Of a stretch of DNA of 64,000 bases, positions 46,071 to 57,110 are shown piece by piece. This DNA comes from Haliotis asinina (Eukaryota; Mollusca; Gastropoda; Lepetellida; Haliotidae), in contig NC_090291.1 in the NCBI RefSeq assembly GCF_037392515.1, positions 25,840,001 to 25,904,000 of the forward strand, read 5' to 3'. The notes beneath the pieces were generated by a model. It was not told the origin of the DNA, did not search any database, and saw nothing but the letters and a program-made list of their open reading frames with translations. The stretch's first letter is position 1. The number at the start of each line of letters is the position of its first letter. Made by a program: the position numbers and the translations under genes.

Positions 46071-46112
46071 GTACCCAACAGTCTTCATCTGATTAGGAAG
46101 ACTGTTGGGTAC
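46071..46112 (+). other. Perfect 16-bp hairpin downstream of the orphan gene
   Basis: GTACCCAACAGTCTTC (46071-46086), a 10-nt loop, then the exact reverse complement (46097-46112), followed by TTTTT. It begins 37 nt after the orphan gene's stop codon. A 3' transcript-end hairpin is a reasonable guess; a degraded terminal inverted repeat is an alternative. Confidence 0.85.
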
Positions 46113-46757
46113 TTTTTACAGGGGAGATGAAAAGTAGTTGTGCTATGGATTTTATAAATTAAGGTGAATGAGGGAACATTTTTTTTTTTATTCCATGGCA
46201 TATATGTGGACAAAAACACATGCAAACCCACATTGCCTGTTTAAAGCCTTTGTTAAACAGAAAGTCGTGTGTGTTGTATGAAAAACACATTAATGAGCCC
46301 ATGGCAAAAATTATGTAAAACCCCTGTGCATTCCATGAAAACATGCAGTTTTTCTTTCCTATGTGTGAGAGATTAGAACAGGTTTACCGCCCACAATATT
46401 AAAGAATGGGAATCAATGTTCAGACCTCAACACAGACCTTTTGAGGACAGTAAATATCTTCGTAAACAACACACATTATGTATGTAGCTCACTAATGTTT
46501 CTAAAATAAAACGTCTACTCCATAGAATACTTACCATTCCAAAACACCTATGACATAACCTCTATTTGTCTGTTGGCTGATGAAAGACGCTGACAGCAAC
46601 ATACTTTCCTAAAATGCAGCATACCGAATCACAACATGCAACTTTAACATCTTTTAAACAAACGTTAAATCAAGCATTATTTACACTAAAGCCATTCGTT
46701 GTTCACTTAAAAGTAAGGTTCAGCCTTCGTTGCACATTTGCCAGACACAAAATGTAT
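46113..46757. other. Intergenic / possible GPCR 3' UTR
   Basis: No coding sequence seen. A minus-strand AATAAA at 46187-46192, in an A-rich tract, lies ~565 bp downstream of the GPCR stop codon and is a possible polyadenylation signal. Confidence 0.4.
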
Positions 46758-48050
46758 TTAGAGTCGAGTCTTCATGACTCTCCTACCACAGTTAAGGGGA
46801 CTACATTCAACCTTGTGATTCAACAAAAGCTCCCGTGTATTTCTACCAAATGATGTTGTATTTGTGTCTTCTGTCACTGACGTCCATGACGGTGATGGGT
46901 CTTTATGACATATCAGCTGAAGTACTTGTTGTCGAAACTTTTGTCCTGTGGCACAATATAGAAAGAAGTTTATGGAATGGTTAACATACATTAACAATTC
47001 TGTAACTGTCTTTGCAAGATTGAATTGAACAGTCTCATGCATATCATTGTTATCTCCGCGGAATGCGAGAACAATCATTGAAACGTTCATGGGTAAGGTG
47101 GTGATGAGGAAGTTGAAGGAGACTGTAAGCAACATAACTGTCAGTTTGGTACTTCCCTCTCCTGGTTGTTTCTTCCCTCCTTCAAGCTTCCTTCTTTCCG
47201 TCATGCTCCTCATACGCTCTCGACTGCCTCTCGCATTAAGAACTTGTCGAATAATCAGAATATTTAGTATTAGGATGGTAACAAACGGTAGAAATGAGTA
47301 GATTATTCCATCCACCCATGGCCATACCTCATCCACCAACACAGTGTGGTTGTCTACTGCATCACAATTAGCAATATTTTTTCCATCCACTGGTGTCTCT
47401 ATCAATTCAACTGTCCATAAAAAATGTAAATTTATGGCAAACATGAGGCATATAAGAACAAAAATAACCCATCGTGCGCGGGGAACGTTGCACATTTCAG
47501 TTGCCTTAAATGGATAGCACACAACAATAAAGCGCTCCACTGTTACTGCCATGATGAGCCATACTGAAGTGTCGCTGGACACGTATCCTAAAATAACCGT
47601 AAGTTTGCACAGCCAGTTTGCCTGTACCTGGATATCCACACCTGTCAGTTCCCCAATCCACAACCGCAACAACCCAATGTAGAGCACTAAAGAATCGGCT
47701 ATGGCAAGGGAAGCAAGGTAAAAATATGTCGAAACTTTTAACATTGGTCGACGACGTAACACAACAAAAGAAAACAAGTTACCAAATGTTCCAATAATGA
47801 TAAGAATGGGTGGCACATATAACAACAGCAACTTGTTTATTCTGTACTCCCGATACTGCATGACGGGCTCGTCGAAGCTCTTAACATACATGTTGTCACT
47901 GTTCAGAAGCCGTTCGAGCTCGTACTCTCCGTTGATACCTGCTTGTTCAAACAGCATCTGTCGATCTGTCGGAGAGAGCTGCTGTATTATGCTTAATACG
48001 GCAGTCAGGTTAAAGGCATCTGCGCCCGCACTGTTGTCGACTTGCATCAT
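46758..48050 (-). CDS. Rhodopsin-class G-protein-coupled receptor, FMRFamide-receptor-like
   Basis: A 430-aa seven-helix receptor in one coding exon. I start at the Met pair MMQVDNSAG (48050), not the longer frame to 48119, because TTTTTTCTGTATTTTTTCAG lies directly upstream and reads as a splice acceptor for a 5' UTR intron. Extracellular N-terminus ~50 aa with an N-glycosylation site (NLT). TM1 LILIIIGTFGNLFSFVVL (GN motif), TM2 LASLAIADSLVL (the conserved D), TM3 after the disulfide Cys in NWLCK and ending VERFIVV (ERF in place of DRY). TM4-TM6 are clear, with a basic third loop (RERMRSMTERRKLEGGKK). TM7 NHSINFFLYC has F instead of P in NPxxY, as in several protostome FMRFamide-receptor-like proteins. 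An ECL2 Cys is in IANCDAV. Ligand unknown; neuropeptide is likely. Confidence 0.85.
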   Translation of the reverse strand: MMQVDNSAGADAFNLTAVLSIIQQLSPTDRQMLFEQAGINGEYELERLLNSDNMYVKSFDEPVMQYREYRINKLLLLYVPPILIIIGTFGNLFSFVVLRRRPMLKVSTYFYLASLAIADSLVLYIGLLRLWIGELTGVDIQVQANWLCKLTVILGYVSSDTSVWLIMAVTVERFIVVCYPFKATEMCNVPRARWVIFVLICLMFAINLHFLWTVELIETPVDGKNIANCDAVDNHTVLVDEVWPWVDGIIYSFLPFVTILILNILIIRQVLNARGSRERMRSMTERRKLEGGKKQPGEGSTKLTVMLLTVSFNFLITTLPMNVSMIVLAFRGDNNDMHETVQFNLAKTVTELLMYVNHSINFFLYCATGQKFRQQVLQLICHKDPSPSWTSVTEDTNTTSFGRNTRELLLNHKVECSPLNCGRRVMKTRL

Positions 48051-48070
48051 GCTGAAAAAATACAGAAAAA
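48051..48070 (-). other. Putative 3' splice site upstream of the GPCR start codon
   Basis: On the minus strand a pyrimidine-rich run ends in CAG, one base before ATGATG. This suggests an upstream non-coding exon beyond 48070. Confidence 0.6.
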
Positions 48071-48859
48071 AGTTAATCGATTTGGAAGTTTGGATTGGTT
48101 TAACAGAATGTAGCTTCATCCTGTGTTACTTTGTGCCACAGTTAAATATCAACATTAAGAGTCATGCTGAAACTGATATTTGTGTGGTGTTTCCATTCAC
48201 CATATTCTGAAACAAGGACATTTAGGTTCCACCTTGACAATTTTTTAGACAAAATACCTGTTTATTCATGTTGAATTGCTCATGATATTCAATATCCTGC
48301 CTTTATTGAAGTCATTCATGACACGCAGTACACATGGAGATTTTGATTTATGTATCTATGGATTAATTCCCTCTCGGGATATATTCCGAATATTCTATCA
48401 CAGTGGGTTATTGGAACAACCAGGGCCCTATTTCACACAACATAGACTTACATAGAATATGTCAACATCTTTTGATTTGTTTCCCACATGAAATAGCTCG
48501 TTAATGAAAGTATAATGCACACCAGTTATATGAATCCTTCCCGGAGACTTAACCAATGTTTCAAAAAGTGCTGGACACACATACTAAAATGTCCTTGCTA
48601 GGCAGAGATATGAGGACATCCAATTAAAGTTAGTGTCTCTTACATTTCTGAAAAAGTGAATGTGTTTTCCATAAAGAACCTTCAAGGTGATCTCATAGTG
48701 CCTTTAAGAAAACCGGATACGAACTGCAGGAGTCGCACAAAATCATAGTGTGTATCTGCTTCTAAAGGGAGTAGTTCGGGGAAGGGATGTTCCTTCTCAA
48801 ATATAATTTCCAAAAGAATCACCACCTTCGGGACAGTAAGCAATCCCGTAAGACATTGA

Positions 48860-48861
<2 letters not shown>

Positions 48862-48898
<37 letters not shown>

Positions 48899-48912
48899 AA
48901 TATATATATATA
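48862..48912. repeat. (CA)n / (TA)n microsatellite
   Basis: About 17 CA units followed by AAATATATATATATA. Confidence 0.97.
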
Positions 48913-49285
48913 CTCTCAAAAACAAACCCAACCAAACATACCCCCCCCCGCCCCCCCAAAAATATAGAACACAGAATCAATTTGAATATTAGGAAATCAT
49001 TTGACACAAACCGATCCATACTGAATCCCAACATGTGGGGAATGGTTGCCGACGAGAAAAGATTTAAAAAAAGAAACGTTGAAAAAAAACATAATGTAAC
49101 ACTCACCTCTACAGTGAATCTCAAAAACGCACGCTTCATGAAATTGTGCATCATCCTGACTAGTTTAGGGAATAGGGGCATAGGGGCAGGCCCTATCCAT
49201 GGCCCCAATTTAAAAATTTTCAGTACCCCCATGCCCTATACTACAACTGCGTTGCAAACAAAATTTTAAGAACATCTGACGAAAA

Positions 49286-49511
49286 GTTTAGGAAATAATG
49301 ACTTTTCAGTGAGCATGGGGTCGGTCTGTGAAAGGGCAAAATATTCAACATTTGTCGTAATTCGGCCTTAATTAATCGAACGTCATCGAGACTGTTCCTA
49401 ATGATGTTTTGCAATAGCGGAACCATCTGCCGAGATACATGCAAAATTTCATGAAAATCGGTCAAATAGTTTAGGAAATAATCACTTTTTAGTGAGCATG
49501 GGGTTGGTCTG
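49286..49511. repeat. Direct repeat pair, 43 bp, 183 bp apart
   Basis: 49286-49328 and 49469-49511 both read GTTTAGGAAATAAT.ACTTTT, then AGTGAGCATGGGGT.GGTCT, with about three differences. They may be part of a longer interspersed intergenic repeat. Confidence 0.75.
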
Positions 49512-50229
49512 GCCAAAGGCTAACAAGGTGTCGTTGTACTTGCTACATATATTAGCGAGGAGTATGTGTTTTAAGCCGAATGAAACGCAACTCTCCACAG
49601 TCTCCCTAGCTGTCTTGCTTGCATCGCGTCATGATGTGATTGTAGCGAGGTGGCATCTGTCTGACGGTGACTGAATCACAGGTATCGGTAGGCATTGCAT
49701 GTGGGCTCGGTTGTAATGATGTACAGTTGGCGACAGCTGACGGAAGGTGAATGAAATGCTGATCTCAGCAGTGGTTGGCTCATTTCGAGGGTTGGTGTGA
49801 GCGTTGTGTGTGTTGCCTAGGCTATAATGATCTATGGCTTGCTGACAAGTGAGGTGGCAACTGTTGGACAACAGTCGCTACCGTCTCGAGCGTTGCTATG
49901 CGCTAACTCTCAGCTTATCAAGCACAGCTGGCTGACTGGCGAGGCGATAGCTGTCTGAAGGTGAATCAAACGCATCTCTCTACGGTCCACCTGGAGACTT
50001 GCCCGGCCAGTTGGCTCGCAAGTGGAGAGTTGTTTTCAGCTAAATGAAATGCAGCTGTCAGAAATCCTCCTTAACATGGTCCGACTACGCTGAAGCAGTT
50101 TATCTTCTGAACAATAACTTGCTTGGTTTTCATAAGGAATGCTTCTCGGGCCCATTGCCTCCCTTATTCTATTATATTTTTTCTCTCTTCTTTGCTGAAG
50201 ACAGGGCATTTGCTAGTCTTGGTTCCAAT

Positions 50230-50898
50230 GTCTTGCTTCATTTTGTGCTATTTGTCGAGTTCCGAGAGAACCAAACGAAACAACTGCTCTGAGAGTTTGC
50301 TGTCCATGAGTGCGGTGGAAATATGATCCTCCTTGCTTTGCGTTGCAGTCCAATAGACACGTACTTGAGCCACAATCCGATATTGCCCATTGCCCTGGTG
50401 CCGGGTGTGGCAATGAAGGTGGACAACAACCCAGCACCCAGTGTGCCTAATCCCATGCTGGTCGCAATCAGGGCAGTGTCGACGCCGTCAACTATGTGGA
50501 CGGCTCTGTTATAATTATTATAAAATGTATGTGTGCGTCTTGAGTTCCTGCTCTATCTGTCGTTTGATTTGGCATAATATGAAAACCCGTTTACAGTCGT
50601 TTCCAGCATTTTCACCACATCGTCCACGACCGGATACAGTTCCATTTTTGTGGGCATGTATGTACACGCTTATGAAATAATAATCAGTTGGTCCTCCGTC
50701 AGTCGTCAGTGAATGTACTTCAATCCGACGAAGTGCACGTTTTTGTGTACGTAAATTCTGTTGAATCCTATGAAATGCTTTTGAAAAATCCTGACCCTGT
50801 AGAGGTTTGTTGTGAAGACTCGACAAAGTTTGTTTCAATGTCTTCCAGCATATTTTAAACCTTCTCAAGGGGATCTTTAAGAAAGGCTTTGATAACAA
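50230..50898 (-). pseudogene. Decayed ORF of an unrecognised multi-copy-type protein
   Basis: The first part (50518-50898) reads FKICWKTLKQTLSSLHNKPL through VSGRGRCGENAGNDCKR. The second (about 50238-50510, another frame) has a Gly-rich hydrophobic stretch, VDGVDTALIATSMGLGTLGA. That stretch reminds me of uncharacterised repeated proteins in molluscs and cnidarians, but I cannot name the family. Frame change near 50515 and no proper start. LINE C1 begins about 40 bp away. Confidence 0.3.
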
Positions 50899-50938
50899 GT
50901 GTGGAACCGTGAATCACGCTGGTCCACGAGTCTGGGGG

Positions 50939-53612
50939 TGAGTGAGTGAGTTAATATTTAATATCATATCGGCAATATCTCAACCATGTCGTGACGAGAA
51001 CATTTAATACTGAAATGAAAACCTGTTGACGAAGGACAGTAAAACAACTAAAATATCACAATTATCATTAAAACAAGCGAGGAAAGTTAAAACTAATATG
51101 ACTAGGTGGACAATACAATATAAAACAGACTGTAGATCGCCAACAACCGAAGGTTGATCACCACACTAGGGTCCATGGGCACTTACAGTACCTTAGCTAC
51201 CTGCATGGACCCTAGTTGGATTTACACCATCCCCTCAGCCACTGGCGAGTGTATGAAATGCTAGCCAAAATTAAAACTACAAGAATACTACAATTAAAAC
51301 TCGATAGACTTGCATCTACATCGAATGTTTTGGGGCTTATGTACCATCTCAGGAGGACAATAATTTTACAATACTTCAACCCCCTTTGAGGGTACATCCA
51401 CTAACAGTGGCTAATCTAGACTACCAATACTAAAAATACCTATTTACAATTCATTCAACAAATCCAATTCTTTTAACATGCAATAATAAAATGAGAACTG
51501 ATATTAGTAAAAAAGGTCCTTCATACTACGTGATTTAAAACAGGTATCCCTTGTGATGGAATACTCAACAAAATCAAGCATGACATGCTTGACCGTGATT
51601 CTTCCATCACAAGGGATACAGAATGGGGGATCATCACCTTTCAATAGGTATTTATGTGTATATCTTGTGTGACCAATACGACATCGTCTCATAATGTCCT
51701 CTTCAAATCTAGACTGACAACCCAAGTAGATATAACCGATATAGGGTTTTATTTCATGTAATTTATTGATGCCTACTTGGGTGTCCCACCTCTTTTGCAT
51801 CAGATCACGTAGATAGGATCTAATGGTAACTTTGTAATCAGTATATGGAATAAGAAGTGGTGTCACAGATTTGTTGAGTGCTACTTTGGCAGCAAGATCA
51901 GCCATTGCGTTACCAGAAATGCCTACTCCAGTAGCAAGATCATTATATAATTCAATAATTTCTATTAAAAGATGTTTGCAAGAAATATTTTAAAAGCCTG
52001 AAAGCAAGAAAGAGAATCTGAAAATATGATATACTGTTTATATTTAGGGTGTCTCTGAATATATTTGAGGGCTGTTAATATGGCATTTGCCTCTGCAGTA
52101 AATATAGAGCTATTATCCGGTAATCGAGAAGATATTCCTCTGGCACAAGCCACTGCACTACCGTCCTTGGACCCATCTGTGTATATGGATTTGTAGTTGC
52201 TATATTTATTTTTTAATTGCTGATATCCTTGTTTATATTGTAATTCATTAGATTCTGATTTTTTAAATGCAGTTGATAATATGTCAACTTGTGGCCTAAC
52301 CAATTGCCAAGGAGGACAAGAAAGGAGACGAGTAGAAGCTATATTTCCCAGCTCAGTGACGGCCGAAGAAAGAAATGGTTTAATTATGTACCCTAAAGGA
52401 AGAACAAGAGAGGATTTCTTGTTGTATAAATCCTCGCAGAGAGGATTGAAAACACAATTATAGGCAGGGTTTGACTCATTGGAATGTAGTTTTGTTATAT
52501 ACCGTAAAGCTAATTTTATACGTCGCTGCTCAAGAGATGGTTCATCAGCCTCAACGTAGAGACTGTCAACAGGTGAAGTTCTAAAAGACCCAAGACAAAG
52601 TCTTAAACCTTGATGATGGACAGAATCAAGAAGTTTAAGGTTGCTTTTGCTGGCTCCACCATATACGATGGAGCCATATCGAGTTTTGAAAGGACCAGTG
52701 ATCGATATAGGTGTAAGAGGGTTGCTTGATCCCCTCCCCACTTTGAGGTGGAAACAACTTTCAACAGATCTAGTGCCTTCAGGCATTTTGATTTAAGGTA
52801 TTTAATGTGTGGTGAGAACGTTAAATGAGAATCGAAAATTAAACCCAAGAACTTGACCTCCTTTACAACTTTGATGGGAGTGCCATTTAAAGATAGTTCA
52901 GGGTCCTTATGCGGCTTATATTTTCTACAAAAGTGTATACAATTAGTTTTGGATTTAGAAAATTTAAAACCATTTTGAAGACACCATTTATTTATTTTGT
53001 TTAAACACAACTGCAATTGCCGTTCAACAGTATGCATATATTTACCACGACAGGAGATATTAAAACCATCCACAGAAAGTGATCCATCGATTGAATCATT
53101 TAAAATCTTGGATAAACTGTTGATTTTAATACTAAATAAAGTGACAGACAGAATGCTGCCTTGAGGGACAGCCTGATCCTGATTGTAATGATCAGACAGG
53201 GTTGAACCCACTCGGACTTGAAATTGCCTGTCTTTATTAAAAACGGCCTCTCAACCCAAAATCACGTAAATCCTTCAAAATGCCATGCTTCCAGGTCGTA
53301 TCATAAGCTTTCTCGAAATCAAAGAAAATCGATACAGCATGCTGTTTATTGACTATAGCATTTTTAACGAAGTATTCCAAACATACCAAATGATCAACGG
53401 TACTACGATTTTTCCTGAAACCACACTGACTATTAGTGATCAGGTTATTGGTTTCAAGATACCAAGTTAATCGGTTGTTCACCATACGTTACATGGTTTT
53501 ACAGACACAGCTTGTGAGAGATATCGGCCTGTAATTCGACGGATCTGTATGATCCCGGCCAGCTTTTGGTAATGGGACTGCAATGGCATTACGCCACGAA
53601 GGAGGAAATTCA
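50939..53612 (-). mobile_element. LINE copy C1 (3' half), same family as A
   Basis: Retains the (TCAC)n terminus, the 3' UTR (50939-51503), the RNase H domain and the RT back to the first RT motifs. It breaks off at 53612 where copy C2 begins. No endonuclease or ORF1 belongs to it. Confidence 0.87.
51504..53612 (-). pseudogene. LINE copy C1 ORF2 remnant (RT and RNase H)
   Basis: RT pieces: PLPKAGRDHTD-like near 53560, NNRLTWYLETNNLI (53237-53485), FFDFEKAYDTTWKHG and then DHYNQDQAVPQGSILS (52603-53211). The catalytic FVDD is replaced by SVDGFNIS, so the active-site Asp is lost. RNase H (51965-52786) keeps TDGS and AEANA but loses the segment with the SDSLS-to-NAMAD spacing (a gap near 51905-51965). 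The C-terminal zinc motif survives as CIPCDGRITVKHVMLDF with the last Cys gone. Several frame changes. Confidence 0.85.
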
Positions 53613-54513
53613 AGAGCCTTCAGGCACTTAGTTTCAGGGATTTAATATGAGGCAGAAACGTTAAGAGTGAGTCAAAGATTAAGCCCAAGAATCAGGTCTC
53701 CTTTACAACTTTCAGTGCCATTTAGAGGTAGTTCTGGGTCCTTCTGTGGCTTATGTTGTCTGCAAACATGTATACTATTAGTTTTGGATTTAGAAAATTT
53801 GAAGCTGTTTTCAAGACACCATTTATTCATTTTGTTTAAGCACATCTGCAGTTGCCGCTCAATAGTACGCGTATTTTCATCACAACAAGAAACATTAAAA
53901 TCATCCACAAACAACGATCCATCAACAGAATTGTTTAAAACTTTTGATAAACTATTTATCTTTATACTAAAACATGTGACAGAGAAAATACCGCCTTGTG
54001 GAACACCCTGATCCTGATTGTAATGATCAGACAGGGTAGAACCCAGGCGGACTTGAAATTGTCTGTCATTTCAAAAGTGTGAATTCTGTGAATTCAGGCA
54101 AACGACCTCGCAAGCCGAAGTGTAAATCTCTTAAAATGCCATATTTCCAGGTTGTGCCTTATGCTTTTACAAAGTCAAAAAAGATACACACAGCGTGTTA
54201 TTTTTAAATCAGCGCGTTTTTCTACAAATGATTCCAAATGCACAAAGTGATCAACAGTACTTCTGTTTTACGGAAACCGCATTGGATGTCGATTATCTAT
54301 GGTTCCATGGTCTTGCAAACACAGCTAGTTAATGATATTGGTCGATAACTGGACGGATCCGTATCATGACGTCCAGGTTTAGGTATTGGTACTACTATGG
54401 CGTGACGCCACGAAGAAGGAAAGTTACCCGATGTCCAAATATCATCAAAAATATTTAGAAGAGTTTCTAGGCAGGATTCTGGTAAAAGCTTCAGGAGCTG
54501 ATGATGTATGTTA
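53613..54513 (-). mobile_element. LINE copy C2 fragment, same family
   Basis: An RT-only fragment. It starts in the region after the catalytic box (KSLK...LGL-type sequence at 53613) and runs upstream through MFVDDFNVSC (53880), QGVPQGGIFS-like sequence near 54000 and PSSYRPISLTSCVCKT (54310), to GNNIHHQLLKLLPESCLE near 54500. It overlaps in content with C1, so C1 and C2 are two copies or a rearranged duplication. Frame changes at 54060-54300. Homology to copy A ends at 54513. Confidence 0.8.
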
Positions 54514-54834
54514 TTGCCTGTTTCATCTGGTAATGGTGCAATGTACATCCACGCAGCAGGTTCTGCTTCCTTATGGGTCCCAATTAGCAGATAATTATTC
54601 ACTAGTCCAGAAACCCTTAGATCCTCGTCCCGGACGATGTAGAGCTAGGTGAGTATGATATTGACGATCCACTTCAACTGAGTTTCGACGGCGACATCTC
54701 GTCATATGTACGCGCTGCAACAGCAACACATACAGGGCATTCTCCATACTGGGTCGGTTGAATCCCAGTGTGTCCCTGAGATTCGAGAACGTGATGGTGG
54801 TCTGTGGAGTTTGCGATGACACTGACGGTATGTA
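54514..54834 (-). other. Unidentified fragment with open minus-strand frame
   Basis: A 75-codon frame (54595-54822, MSSQTPQTTITFSNLRDTLG... ending RPGRGSKGFWTSE) lies between C2 and the pogo-like element. Arg-rich RCRRRNSVEVDRQYH is distinctive, but I do not recognise the family. It could be a fragment of another transposon or of a host exon. Confidence 0.3.
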
Positions 54835-55644
54835 CAGTCGAACCCCATTGTCTCGAACTCGGTTGAGACGAATTCTCGGATGTGTCGAACTGGCATCTCG
54901 GTCCCTGCCGATTTCCTTATATTTATCATTATTTTTACCCTGATGTGTCGAACTAGATGTGTCGAATTCCCGGTTGTGTCGAACTCATTTTAGGGTCCCC
55001 AAAGGCTCTAACATGTACAAATTTACCCCTTTGTCTCGAACTGTCAAAGCTGGTTGTTGCAACTGAAAACTTCAGTCGCGCAATCGGAAGTCATCCTCAT
55101 AAATGTGCTACCTAAAGATCAAAAGTAACGATTAACGGACTCAGCAATCAAGTGACATGTTTAACTACGCATCTATACACACATTGTCAGCACACTTACC
55201 AACTGAACTTTACTCAGACAATTAACCATAATTAAGTTGTTACCAGTGACACGTTGATCACGGACCGATTCCGTTTGTATGAACTATACAACTTTTTATA
55301 CTGACTGAAAATGAATTAGTGCTGTCAACTAAATGGGATCGCTTGTGAGTTTGTTAAATTATTCTTGTTCTTATCTTTTTGTATGCATATTTATTTGCCA
55401 TGACGAATAAAGTGACTATATTGATTTATATTTGTATATGTTGTAATTTAAAGATCAATACTGCCCTAAACGTTTATTACAAAGATATATTGTTCGTATG
55501 TGTATCCTACTGCAAAATAACGATGTGTTAAGCACCGTGGTCGTGTTGGTTCTTGGTCTTTTCAATGCTGACGGATGTGTCGAACACTCGGATAAGTCGA
55601 ACTTTCCCCTTGGACCCGACGAGTTCGACACAACGGGGTTGTAG
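54835..55644. mobile_element. pogo/Tigger-like non-autonomous DNA transposon (MITE-like)
   Basis: The left end, CAGTCGAACCCCATTGTCTC followed by GAACTCG, mirrors the right end at 55617-55644 over a core of about 19 of 21 matches, and the left flank ends in TA, the pogo/Tigger target. Six or more copies of TGTGTCGAACT or TGTCTCGAACT crowd the subterminal regions (54848-55040, 55574-55630), as transposase-binding repeats do. The ~500-bp AT-rich interior has no transposase ORF. The right terminal triplet is decayed. Confidence 0.75.
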
Positions 55645-56439
55645 TGAACGAAGACAAATGAATACGTTGATGAAGACGAAGGTATAGTTTAGTTGTTCAA
55701 ACTTCTTTAGTTGGTTTCACAAGACATGATAAACAAGTATACATGAATGAGGTGAGCAGACTTCCAGCTCAACCGAAGGGCCTTTCCTGCGAGCGGCATA
55801 ATCCTGCGAGCGGTCGTCCATACAACGACAGTCGGAAACCGGTCTCCACACTCACATCTCACATACGGCATAGATGTGAGCATACATATATATAGTTTTT
55901 AACAATAATAGATATCCAAGGATTCAACAATGGACAGATAGCGAAACTAATAGCACTTCCTTCTACAGTTGATGTGATGACAGACACAGCCAAGGGGGAT
56001 GACCAATAAACTGATAAAGGCCGTAAATTTCATATACAGTAATTAATGGAAGTGACAAAGAGGAACAAGGTAGCTGACAAAACAATGTACTAGTGATAAA
56101 GATCAAGGTTGAATAATAATAACTAAATATCATATAGCCTGGCTACAAAGTGTTTGGTCTGTAGAAATATTTGGACACGGCTGTTCTGAAGTAAACACTA
56201 TAATAGTATTATCCAAGGTAATACTGACATCTTTAAGACTCACAAAAGCGTTGATGTTTTTCTGTATGTAAATTGAGCACACATGATTTTGATGTGTTTG
56301 AGGCCAACGGAGGCGTACTCCCAATTCAATTTCAATATTTCGGTTGGGTGCCCAACTTCATAAATGTTTGGGAGGATTCAAACTACAAGTTTATACATCA
56401 TTCAGTATCGTGTCACTTTTTGAATTCAATAATACATGT
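55645..56439. other. Intergenic segment, no gene seen
   Basis: Mixed-composition DNA between the pogo-like element and LINE copy D. No supported coding frame or terminal repeats found. Confidence 0.5.
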
Positions 56440-57110
56440 GGCATCCGTGGCGAGCCACTTCTTCGTGCTGGGTGCTGGGTAAAGCCAAGAGCTCGCCAAC
56501 ACCCCGTTGTGGCCCCGGGGCATATTTGGTCCACCAACCCGTTCGCCGTGGATTGCGGCCCTGTGTCGGTGGAGGACGGGAGTCTGGGGGTTGAGGGCAC
56601 TGGGGTCTGTGACCACGTTCCCGTTGCTCAACACACCATTTCGACCCTTACTTCACCTAGACGGGTGGTTGAATGGGCCCGGTTCAACCAATCGGCTGGT
56701 CACGCCATGTCCTGTACGTAGAACTATTTTTGCACAGTTAATCAATTGGGTATTGGTGTCTTTGATATCTGTTGTACAAAATATTTTCAAATTATTCCTG
56801 ATCTTATATTACCTAGAGTCCTATGCCTGAAGGTGGTGGCTCATGGGCCAATCTGGTAATGTCAACCTCTGAATTCCGTATGCCTCCAATTATCTGTTTA
56901 GGGCTGTACCAGCCAAACTGTGCTTTTTGGTAGGGCTGAACCAGCCTGACTGTGCTTTTTGGTAGGACAATATGGCTGTTCACGTTGTATTTGCTGGAGT
57001 AGACCATTCTTGTTGCCCTGGTGTTGTAGATAGTTGCCTCTGCAACATCGTCCTTGTTGACACTCGATGGCGGGTGGGGGGTCAAGGGTGCTGAATATTA
57101 TTCACACGCC

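Larger units (their letters stand above)
48071..50229. other. Intergenic segment with microsatellites and small repeats
   Basis: Contains (CA)n at 48862-48895 followed by (TA)n, and a C9-G-C7 run at 48941-48957. A pair of 43-bp direct repeats lies at 49286-49328 and 49469-49511. At about 49550-50060 there is a degenerate stretch of recurring words (GCGAGGTGGCA, GAAGGTGAATGAAA, AGTGAGGTGGCA). No supported gene. Confidence 0.6.

Noticed and set aside
46071..46112. Bacterial rho-independent terminator
   Set aside because: The hairpin plus T-run looks like one, but all surrounding evidence is metazoan (spliced-type GPCR, LINEs, SINE).
48787..49269. 160-aa plus-strand frame with a Thr/His run
   Set aside because: It spans the (CA)n microsatellite and poly-C tract and has no domain.
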